A stretch of 64,000 nt of DNA from Histoplasma ohiense (lineage: Eukaryota; Ascomycota; Eurotiomycetes; Onygenales; Ajellomycetaceae). This document shows, piece after piece, positions 46,521-56,955 of this stretch. Position 1 is the first letter of the stretch. Each line of letters begins with the position of its first letter. The stretch is from contig JAEVHH010000001.1 in NCBI GenBank assembly GCA_017607445.1, positions 930,001 to 994,000 on the forward strand, read 5' to 3'. A program made the position numbers and the translations under genes. The notes under the pieces are model-generated. The model was not told the DNA's origin. It ran no database searches and saw nothing but the letters and a program-made list of their open reading frames with translations.

Positions 46521-48562
46521 ATGCCTCATGCCTCTGTTGTACCCTATGCGGGGTTTCAGGCTCTCATACTCTGTGGCCCTGGCGTTTCTTTGAATACATT
46601 TACTTCAAACCCTGAGGAATTCCCCAAAGCCCTTGTTCCAATTGCGAACCGCCCTATGGTCTGGTACCCTCTAGACTGGTGCTATCGCATGGGCATTACA
46701 AGTAAGTGCTTCTGGAATATTTCACATATTATTTATTTATTATTTAGTCCTGATCTCCTCCAATGGGCGTTTTACCGCCATCAACATGGGATACAAGAAT
46801 GATTTTTGTATGTTGAGGGTGGATCGACTTGCGGATACATGCCGCATATGGTGCCCAGGTTGCCATATTCAAAGGAAACCTTACATTTCGTCGTAATCAA
46901 CTGAGGAAATCATTTCATTCAACACCCCACATACAATTGCTGCTTGTCATTTGAAATGTTCTAATAAACGCCTCAGATATAACTCTTATTACTCCTCAGT
47001 CAAGTCAGCCCGCTCTAGAGGCTGCCCTATCGCAAAACCCACATCTTACATCGCTACCTTCTCCATCCCCATCAGTGCTTGCACCTCGAGACCTAACCTT
47101 CACTACGGGTACTTCGGAGCTTCTGCGACTACCTGATGTGCAAGCATGTATCAGATCCGATTTTATGCTTCTTCCTTGCGACCTAATATGTGACCTGCTT
47201 GGCGAATCGCTCCTCGAAGCGTGGATGTCAAGCCAAGGAGCTCTGGATGGTTCGTCAGTCGGTGAAGCGTTTTCAAGCCGCGTATCAAGCATGGTTGGCG
47301 TTGGCGGGGAGCATGGTGGAAGGAGAGGCGGTCTCGGGGTATGGTACCCCATGCCCACTTCCAAAGAAGAGAAGATCAAAGGGGAGGTGGCCGATTTCCT
47401 GGCCGTAACACCCCTAGATACAGACGATGCTGCCGTTGTCAATGGCGGACCAGGCGGGAACGGATCCGTCCGCGCCTCATTATCAAAACTTGTGTACGCT
47501 GCGCCAATGGATACACTGAAAAACACAATGGCCGAGAAGAAGGCTTTCTTGATCCGCCCTTCACTCCTTAGAAACCATGGCAGAGTGAAGCTCTTAACCA
47601 CCTACCGTGATGCTCATATCTACTTATTGCCGTACTGGGTGAAAGACATGGCTAAAAGAAACCAGAAATTCGAAAGCGTCAGCGAAGATTTGATAGGATG
47701 GTGGGCGAAGGCCGAATGGCAAACGGGCCTAGGCGAGAAATTAAGCCTACGAGAAGTTTTCAGCAACCAGGACACAAATAGCCGTAGTTTCGTAGCCGAA
47801 GAGCGTGTCGAGGAAGAAATCGACATCACAGCCATGTCTACAACAAAATCAAGCTCCCACTCCAACATCAGCCCGGACGGTAGCAGCGCGACACATAAGC
47901 AGACTCGACCGCGTCCAACCCAACACACCTTGCCTTTTCAACTAGACGATACCGTCAATCCTAACCCAGCATCCCCACAAAAACTCTGCGTACCCCCAAT
48001 CCTCGCCTACGTTCACCCCTCACAACCCTCCGCCCCTCTAATCCGGCGCGTGGACAGTTCCGCCCTCCTTCTGTCGACCTCACTCCGTTTGGCAAAACTC
48101 GACCCAATCAACGACGTTGGTCGCGAGGCTGCGTCCCCGTTCGCCCACATGAACAAAATCGCCCATCCAGCCGGCATCGCCCAGCGATGCACAGTTACCA
48201 AAGCCGACTGCCTGATCGCCGAGAACGTAACCGTCGAAGAAAAGTGTGTCATCAAGGAGTGTGTGATTGGCGCCAGCTGCCACATTGCCACGGGTGCGCG
48301 ACTGACGCGCTGCCTGCTCATGGATGGTGCTGTGGTGGACCAGCGCTGTCAGCTTACAGGCTGTATTATTGGGCGACGTTGCAGGATTGGGCGCGAGTCT
48401 GTGCTGAAGGAATGTGAGGTGCAGGATGGGAATGTTGTTCCCGAGGAGACGGAGGCGAGCGGGGAGAAGTTTATGGTTTTTGAGGGCTTGGATGGAGATA
48501 TGGATGACACAGATATGGATGGCGATATGGATGGCGATACGGATGAGCATGGGACGGGTTGA
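46521..48562 (+). CDS. GCD1: translation initiation factor eIF2B, gamma subunit
   Basis: Exons 46521-46701 and 46977-48562 join in phase 1 across a 275-base intron, the longest supported in the window, with a CTAAT branch site shortly before the acceptor. The product has 588 residues. eIF2B gamma is part of the catalytic sub-complex that exchanges GDP on eIF2. The N-terminus has the nucleotidyltransferase-like fold without the active loop: FQALILCGPG, EEFPKALVPIANRPMVWYPLDW. The C-terminus shows left-handed beta-helix hexapeptides: CTVTKADCLIAENVTVEEKC region, VIKECVIGASCHIATGA, LTGCIIGRRCRIGRESVL. The last 25 residues are an acidic, repetitive tail (DMDGDMDGDTDEHG) coded by near-repeats. Start chosen at 46521, the first ATG in frame. 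It is divergent from the Pex22-like gene. Confidence 0.9.
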
Positions 48563-49566
48563 GTCCGAGTGATGATTAAAAATGAAAATACCCGTGCAAT
48601 GGATGCACTAAACGGATCGATGGAAAATGAATGGCCGTTTTGTCTTACCCCCACCTAACCCAACACACTTCTTTCTATCTTGGAATATTACCTCAGTGTG
48701 GATGGAAATTAGCAATAGATAATAGAAAGCAACGGTGATGTATCCTCACCTCTTGGAAAAGGAATTATCTTGTGTGTATCGCCAGCTTAGGTGGATGATA
48801 TCCACGTCCGCGAGAGCCCCACGGGCGCTACATTCGAAATGCACATACTTTGCGCAAAATTTTCATCACAATACCGTTTAGGTAATTGGGGAAACAAGGC
48901 TCGTAGAAGCAAGTGCATTCATTCGTACAGGCTTGAAGAAATGAAGAAGAAATGAACAAAAATCGGAGCAAGCAAATACCCACCCATCCCGCACTTAGCA
49001 GATATGCAAATCCCGCCCTCAAATGAACAACAACAACAACAACGTAAATATATCCGCAATATCTCGATATACCCCCCGGGGACATACCATAATGGCATAC
49101 CCTTATTAGCCTCCGTGATAAAAATACATGAGCAAATCGCAGGCAAAAATGAAACCAGTAAAATAAACCAATGCCAGAAGCAAAACAAAACATCGAGCAC
49201 GAACTAAGCTGGGCTGGTTGTTTCAAGTATTGAAACAATTGCTGAATGGTTAGAACTTTAGAGTAGACGGTAGAGGAGAGTTCCACAGCGCCGAAAGCCA
49301 ACATGGAGCCGGACCGCTGGTAGCTTCACATATACATATTCCTTATTAGGCTGAAGCAGGATGAATGCCTGCAAGTCCATCCAGCTCTCAAACCAGGAGT
49401 TTCCGACAATGCCAGTGATTAACCCATGAAAAGTGGCGTATATAATCCAATGTAGGACCGCAAATCGTGAAATAAGATCTGAAAAGGAAGAAAAGTGAAA
49501 ACCTGGACTGATAAATCCTGGCAGAGTAAATGGAAGAATGGAAATGACGGAATCCATTAATTTCCT
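48563..49566. other. intergenic between convergent genes
   Basis: About 1 kb that should carry the 3' ends of eIF2B gamma (+) and the hypothetical gene (-). A minus-strand open frame of 99 codons (49557-49258), hydrophobic in its first half, begins ten bases after the neighbour's stop codon; I see no support beyond openness. Confidence 0.55.
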
Positions 49567-50863
49567 TCAGTCATCCAGAGACTTGGGGTTCGCATTCCTC
49601 CGGATCTGGCTAAGCAGGCTTGCAGAATGTGTTTTTTAGTCACTACACCCATTAGAGGTAGGCTTCTTACCTAGCTTTATGGACGCCTGCGAATCTTTTT
49701 GGCTTTTTCTCTTGCATTGCAGGATTTGAAGGATCGGACCTGGAGGGTCCTTGGGGTCTTTTAACTTTTCTTGTAGGCAGTTTTCGTAAGTTATATTCGC
49801 GCACGAACATTTCTTTCTCCCTTCGCGGAGGTTTGTGTGTTGGGCCCTCGAGACAGAAGTCCGAGGCTTCATGTTTCTTGAAAATTTTCTGCTCAGCCGG
49901 GTGGCAAGGTGATGGAGATAAGAGCAGGTCAGGCAAAAATTCATTGGAATCTACCAGCTCATCAAATTCAGACTGAGATAATTCTGGGGGGGAATCTTTA
50001 TGGAAATCCAGGCGGCGAACAGTAGACTGAATCTGCGAAGAAACAGGGTTGGATATAATATAATGTGATAAAGAGCCAAGGAACCTCAAGTCAACAACAC
50101 TTTGGTTCCTGGAGGTTCCTCCACGAGGAGTAGGACATGGGCTCGCATAATCTCCGCCATCACGGCACCACTCATCGAAATTTAAATCGTTGGCGGACTT
50201 CTGTGTATCAGAGCTCATAGTCGAGGTGTAAAATTGCCTAGGTCTTTCATTCAATGGAGTCACGAACGGAACACGCGGATTCTCCGCGGAATTCGAATTA
50301 CATTGTTGGTCAACATAAGCATTTCCCACTGATTTCAACGATGAATTAGTTTGGAAAGTGTTGCACAATGGAAAACAAGAAATTGAAGTTTCGGGGGAAG
50401 GGGGTTTTGATGGCGCCGGAGTTCGTGGAGGGAGTGAGGAGACGTCCCCGTTTCGTGAAACGCCGGCGAATAGGTCTCCATTTTGGTCTGCATGAAGATG
50501 TGGAAGATTAGAATCGATAAGCAAATCATATTGTGTGCTTGTGGCATCCTTGGGTAGAGTTAAGAATTTCGGATTGACCGTACAAGATTGCCCCAGTTCT
50601 TGATGTAGGGTGGGCCGGGCATATTGAACAGCGGGTACATTAAATCTTGTGGAAGCGCTGGCGTTAACCTCAGCATCCACAGTAGCCGCAATTCCAAATC
50701 CCCGTGAAGGCAACCCGGAGTTTGTTTTACACTCTGAGGATAAACCTTCAGAATCTAGTGATAAAGCCCCCGGAATGGTAGAAGAAACTCCTGGAAGAAA
50801 TACCGAGTCCTCATCAAGTGGTGAAATTTCTGGTAGATCATATAGTGACATCCTTTCCTGCAT
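49567..50863 (-). CDS. hypothetical protein with basic C-terminal tail
   Basis: Not recognised. The first exon (50863-49671) can be spliced at a GTAAGA donor to a short last exon ending at 49567, which replaces a stop soon after the donor with a further 16 residues (LLSQIRRNANPKSLDD). The product has about 414 residues. It is Ser/Pro-rich and mostly disordered in appearance, with an acidic middle segment (SQSEFDELVDSNEFLPDLLL) and a basic region near the end (REYNLRKLPTRKVKRP, EKKPKRFAGVHKA). That layout suggests a regulatory or nucleic-acid-linked scaffold, but I name no function. Two acceptors nine bases apart (exon start 49618 or 49609) both keep frame. The upstream Met at 50962 would add a Pro-rich lead translated from a G-rich tract and is less likely. 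Confidence 0.7.
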
Positions 50864-51596
50864 TCGAGATTTAATATCGAAAATAGTATTGAACAGGCAT
50901 CGGTGGGGTGTGTGGGGGAGGGGGGAAGGGGAAGGGAGGGGGGGGGGTAAGATCTGGTGCAAGGGCTATTCAGTGGATGTGTAATGTCGAGGTCAGGGTG
51001 GCTTTGATCCTTTGGTCAATATTGGGCCCGATCATAAAACTTGTATTATCTCAAACTCAGCAGTCATACAGATATATGAAATAGAGTAATGAGAGGATGA
51101 AGAAGGTTAGTTAAATGAAGAAAAAAGGAAACGGACTACGGCGAGCCAAAAGAGGGCATCTTATAGCTCCTGACATTCACAGTCAAGTTGCATCATTGCA
51201 GCCATTCACTTGCCATGTGTTTTCATGGAGGGAAAAAGCAGAGAAAGTTCCTGCTTCGCCCAGAGGGAGAGGAATGGGTATGTTCCAGAGGAGCTTTCTG
51301 GAATATCCCGAAGAGAACGGCATGATGTGATGGAGTATGGATGCCAGATATCACCGGTGTGGTGGGTCTGATGCAGCGGACTCCCCGCGACAAACTTCGC
51401 AAGACGCTATGGAAAATACGTAGATTCCCTGGAATTAGCAAATCAATAATACAATTTAAAGGTGGATGAAGAAATCGTCGATAAGATGTTTCCAGAGTGT
51501 TCATCAAACATGACAGCATTGATGTTCTTGGCGACGACCAGTCGGTCGTGACGTCATTGTTGTGGTTGCGCGGGAGGAGCCGCGTCAAGGCAATTA

Positions 51597-51604
51597 TCAC
51601 GTGG
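51597..51604 (+). promoter_or_regulatory. TCACGTGG E-box-like element
   Basis: About 730 bases upstream of the hypothetical gene start at 50863 (minus strand). Confidence 0.25.
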
Positions 51605-53801
51605 CAATAACCGCGTTCATGAGTCAGCGACGGGTTTTAGCGTGTTTAGTATATTTGCCCCCTTTGGCTCCTATCCGGAACATTCTCCAAAATTTGTTAA
51701 CAGACACTGTCTCAGGATAATATTAACCCCAACAAATTATGCAGTTATTTCGTGACATTTATGTGACACTACACGCTGCAAGATCCAAAATAACGCGCCC
51801 TAACGACACACCCGAGCTATCCGACTCGTACAAGATGGGAGACGACAATCACATCGGTATATCGGATTGCCATCCTGCCTCCTGAGCTGGCAGCGTGGTA
51901 CGCAAACTTCCGCGTTCAACATCGTGCTCGACCATCTACAGTGAATGCCGGGTTATCCGAATCTCTTGGAGGTTGTAGCTGAGGGGCAACCTCCTTGTGA
52001 AGTTGAATTTCCACCGCAAGAGATGGGGACGAACGGATAATTTTCTAGGTTCGATGAGCCATCCTTTTATAACGCTTATTATGTATCTTATGTTTTATGT
52101 TTTCCTTGGATCCTTTCTTTTTTGCAGTTCCGTGCAACTGACTGGAAAGATATCCAAGGGGCATCCTGCAGGCACACAGTCATCATTGCGCCGTTCAACA
52201 CTGAATGCATGGATCGTCTAACCGTACCTCGAATTTCCAGTTGCTAAAACTCAGCTTTCGAACGAGAGCCACTTGACATCTACCAGAAGCAAAAAGTTCA
52301 TCAAATCATATCATCTTGAGAGACCCATTTTCTGCTCTTAGAACCAACCCCACCATCCTAGTTTTGGATCAGGAGGAGTTATATCGGTTGGCGGAATAAT
52401 TGTATCTCTGCGGAGTATTTCCCCGTAAATGGGTTATTAATCTAAACCAAACAAGCCCAAACATCGGTGCATAGCCCCCGCAGCCAACTATTCTCAAGCC
52501 CGGAAGCCAATTGATAATTCTACTCTTCCATATGAACCTTTATACACATTCCCGATCAATCCTAGAACTATCAGATAGCCAGCCTAGCACAAAGGCGAGT
52601 GAAGGCGATTACCTCAATGCTGGTGCGGGGAGCTAGTCCGTAATAGGAAGACCAAAACTCCCATCTTTCCAGGCCATGAAATCTAGAGCCAACCATGGTC
52701 TTTATTTCTTGCTTTGAAATTGACGGTCGACAGCTATTAATGTCTTCAAGGGACTGCTCTCTTCGTTGATATGACGATATCAGAATGGTTGGTCCGCGCT
52801 AACCGGGACTCTGGACTGCCACCCATTCCCCTTTATGTGTGTCCTCAACCTCTGACAAACACCTTGTTTTCTTTGATCTATATCCATATATACCAGTTAT
52901 ATATGTAAATGAAAAAATTTTTCCTATAAAACCTACTCGCACACTGTCGATCTATACGTTCTACGCTTCCCTGAAGCTCTTCTTCCTATTTGGTCCACCC
53001 TTTAACCCTCTTGTCCCACCCAACCCAAAACTAGCCCACTCTTTCCCTTGGTACCCCGATTTCGAAGTCCCATCTATCTGTATCGCATGAAACGAACAAT
53101 ATATTTATTCCATTTCGCTTTTACACAGGCTACAGCAGCATATACCCCGTAAGGTATCAGTTATCGAATGAACAACGTAAGTTGTTGGCGTCCTCCCATA
53201 TTCTCTATCTCTTCCACGCATTGGCTGTACTGCACGCCTCCCCCTCTTTTTAGCCTAATGAGCATTTGAGAAAGGTTGTACTTACCACCGCCGGAAACCG
53301 GGGGGGGGATCAAAAACAATAAAAAGAAAAGAAAAGATAGGGGGCGAAACTCTTCCTTCCCCTCGTCCCGCTACCACGGCCTCGCCTCGTATACAAATAG
53401 GAAGGGTGTAAGTTGGGCAAGATGTTACACCACTCCAAACAAAAACACAAATAAATAAATAAATGAAGCCCCTTTATTCAATAACATCAGGAACAAGTTT
53501 TTGTTCCTGGGCCTGATTTCAGGTATATATATTTACATATATATACATATACATGTATACATGTACAGTGCATGCACAATCCGTAGCCACCTTTGCATAT
53601 AACATACTTTTTCATTGATCAAAGGGGTAAACAACCAAAACTCAAACCTTAAAAAGAAGCTTTGGAAGCTGGAACTTACGTGATCAACCAACTCCAGTAA
53701 CAAGTTGCAAAAATAGATAAAGAAGAATAATAAAATTTTACAAAAAGAACAAGGCTCTTGTTTCGTTTCACCCACCCCCACTGACGGCTCGTAGCCCGAT
53801 C

Positions 53802-53824
53802 TTTTTTTTTTTTTTTTTTTTTTT
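53802..53824. repeat. poly-T tract
   Basis: Twenty-three consecutive T. Confidence 0.9.
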
Positions 53825-53856
53825 GGCATATTGTTTGAATATGAATAGATGTTAGA

Positions 53857-53885
53857 TTTTATTTTATTTTATTTTATTTTATTTT
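53857..53885. repeat. (ATTTT)n microsatellite
   Basis: Five to six units of a five-base repeat. Confidence 0.9.
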
Positions 53886-55902
53886 CATCGATCAATCAGC
53901 GAAATCGTCCGACTGGCTGCGAGGAACAGGTGAAATAATAAGATGAAAATAAAAAGGGAGTGGGAACACACAGGAATGTGGGGAGGGAACCACGGGAAAA
54001 CAAGCAGGCAAGCATTCTGCATATTGTACTGGACAGCACATCCAAATGTTATTTTACAACCCCCCCAAGAGACCACTGACCACTGGTCAACTGATCGGTG
54101 AGAACGAAATACCCCATGATCTGCACAGCTTCCAGGTTACGATGTGTGCTGATCTGACTTTCTTGAAGTGGGGCGCGGGAAGAGGGTGGGCCAGGAAGGG
54201 GAAGGAAGGAACCTGGAAAGGGACCGGTGTTGGCGGATGATCGTTTGTCTCTGGAGAAAAAACAAATATATTTATTTGCTTTTCAACCATAGGACGGGAT
54301 TTTCAGGGAATAATAATGGGGGACATCTGAGAAAAAAAGGATGACGCTGGAGTCTTGAGCCAAGGACATGACGGGATTGGCTGGGGGATGACATGGAGGC
54401 TCTGCTGCTGACGGTTTCAGGACTTTTGGAACTTGGAGTTTATTTTTATTTCGTAGTGGCAAGTGCATCGCCGTCATCATGCAAGCGGGGAAGAACTATC
54501 AAGAAGAGAATAAGTAGAAATGAATAAAGCACCAAGGCTATCAATATAAATAAATAAACAAATAATAAATAAATAAAAAAGTCTGGGGAAAAGTAAGGAG
54601 GAAAAAACTTGTTTGATGCGGATAGCGGCGAGGGAGAACCCAATCCATTGAATATAAAGATAGATATCTATCTGCAGAAGTCATGTGCCTTGCTTCCTGA
54701 ACAATAATAAATACCAAAAATAAATTCCATCCTCTGTCGTGTTTCCATTATTTCCTTCCTTACATCTCTCGAGTATAAACGCTAAGTTACTCTGCACAGA
54801 CCAGATCAATTGAGTTGAACTTAGCTTGTATCACAAGTGGGCCCAATGAAATATAAGCTCCTCTCTCAATATTCCATATCATTCTGCATTAATTGGGATT
54901 CAGGGTGAGGATCTGATTAAAAAAAATATATGTCGATCGAAAATCAAACCAAACAAATCTACCCCTTGAAAACGTTGAACATGGACTAACTAGCGACGTG
55001 CGTTTTAGACTCGAGACTAGCGCTAGCGACCCCTAGAATCCAGGAGAAACCAGGAGCCTGCATGACTGCGTAATATTGCACCACTCAGCGGAGTAACTAA
55101 CCGACGTAGGTTTTAAGGAGGAGCGGGGACCCTCTTTCATCCCCCTCCTCCTGTTTCTGCAATCCTTACCACGTCGGCGAACAGAGCGGAGGAGAGGGGA
55201 GAGGATGGGATGGACTGGTGTTAGAAAAGATAGTCAAGGCTCACCGTTCCTAAAATGGCTTCTGTCCTAAACAACATCCAGTATGAGATAATAAACAGAC
55301 AGATAGACAGATATACTGATATGCAGATATAAATAAATAAATACAACCTATTTCGGGACCCAGTGGATGACCTCCAAAACCCACGTCTTGCCAACGCCCT
55401 CAGCTTCCTTTCATTTGAATTTTTGATATTTGATGCCCCCTATACTCCCCATATTGCCTTATGTCTCGTACAGTCCATCCTCCTGTCTCTTCCGGGTAAG
55501 TTGTACCAGCCTGAGCACTATGGTTTGTGACATCCGCAGTCTCCACGAACCATCCATTATCCGGCGTTTCCCAGGGCTGCCTGGCGCTGTACGGAGATAC
55601 TGTAAGATAAAATCAGGAAAAGTAATGTAAGGTACGGTAAGCCAAGATAATATCGGTGCGTGACTCGCTGTAAGGAGCAGGGAAAGCTGTCCGAAGCGTC
55701 CACCGCTAGGCGGGATGCGGCGTAGTGGCTGTATCAACAGCCCAAAGGTTTTACAGCGGTATGTAACCAGCCAGTCAGGAGTGATCCTGGGTATCAATGT
55801 TTCAGGCTGCTGGACTCCGTAACAATCGCCTGTACCAACACCTGTATGTACCAGCGCCCGTACGGTCCTGATGCCTCAACCATCTCCGTCTCCCATCTCC
55901 AT

Positions 55903-55974
55903 CCTCACCTCACCTCACCTCACCTCCTCTCCTCTCCTCTCCTCTCCTCTCTCCTCTCTCCTCTCTCCTCTCTC
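55903..55974. repeat. pyrimidine repeat block, (TCACC)n then (TCTCC)n
   Basis: Consecutive five-base CTCAC/CTCCT units followed by seven-base CTCTCTC-type units, with C and T on the plus strand except for the A in the first units. It lies about 1 kb upstream of the Bni4-like start codon. Confidence 0.85.
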
Positions 55975-56955
55975 AGCTTCGCTGGCGTTGACCTTGTCAT
56001 CCGTCATCCTCACCCCCGTCCCCGTCCCCGTCCTCGTCCCCTTCCTCTTCCTCTTCCTCCTCTTTCTCCCGTGTGTCCCCTGGAGGAATAAGCCCGTGGT
56101 TCTCTCTTCGTTCAGCTTGTTCTGTCTCCTTCTTTTAGTCTCTATCTCCTTTCGTTCAGTTGATATATTTCTTGCCTGTCACTACTCTTTCGTTTCTTCA
56201 TGGCTTGATTCTGTGTTTCTTCACCCTCTTCTTCACCATCTCGTTTTACTTTCCTTTTCATTTTGAATCTCACTTGCATACTTCCCTGAGCTCCTTGGGA
56301 TCCTCATCTCGCATCGCCTCGTTTAAACAACTATCCTATCCATCGTGTCCCGTTCTTGTTGCCGCAGTTGCTTTCTTTCCATTCGTTTGACATTATACGG
56401 CCTCTTGGACCTAAACATCGTATAATTTTATCCTTTTCAATCGTTTCTCTTTTTTAAAAAACTGCTTTACAATCGTGATCTTGGTAGGTCTCCTTACTAT
56501 CCTCCCAACTGCTTAGTGCTTTGGCTTCTTTTCTATCTATTCCCGACTCTCGCCTTGGAATGCGTGAACACAACGAAAGGACTACCCTAGCTCGCACAAT
56601 CACATCGGTACCCGTCCTGTCCTACCCCTACCTACATTACCCTCCAATTCCTCCTCAATTGGTTTCCCCAACGCTTCCTAACCTACTACTCGAATTCTCT
56701 GACTTCCTCTCAACTTGACTTTCGACATACTATTGGTGGATGCCTCAGCTGACCTATTAATTTCAAGGTTGCAGGTTTGTTCTAGTTGGCCTCTATCATC
56801 TTGTCCCCCAATCAGCAGAACGCGTTGTGGTGGATATCTACATCACCGAGTTCCCTACCTATCGTGCCTCTTAATCCAAGAGTGTCTGGGTCAAATTGTC
56901 AGAAGTATCTCCGTTCACCTTTCTCTTCCATAAAATATACCGCGTGGTTCCAATC

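Larger units (their letters stand above)
50864..56955. other. 6 kb gene-poor region, leader of Bni4-like gene at right
   Basis: No gene can be supported. A G-rich tract lies at 50900-50950 and TCACGTGG at 51597-51604. Simple repeats include poly-T (53802-53824), (ATTTT)n (53857-53885), AAAT-rich DNA near 54540-54575 and a pyrimidine-only block (55903-55974). From about 55,840 to 56,955 the plus strand is strongly pyrimidine-rich, typical of long fungal leaders, so the Bni4-like transcript may start more than 1 kb upstream. Open frames within are low-complexity translations of these tracts. Confidence 0.5.

Noticed and set aside
49258..49557. 99-codon hydrophobic open frame after the hypothetical gene
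   Set aside because: Starts ten bases after a stop codon on the same strand, so most likely lies in the 3' untranslated region. No family match.
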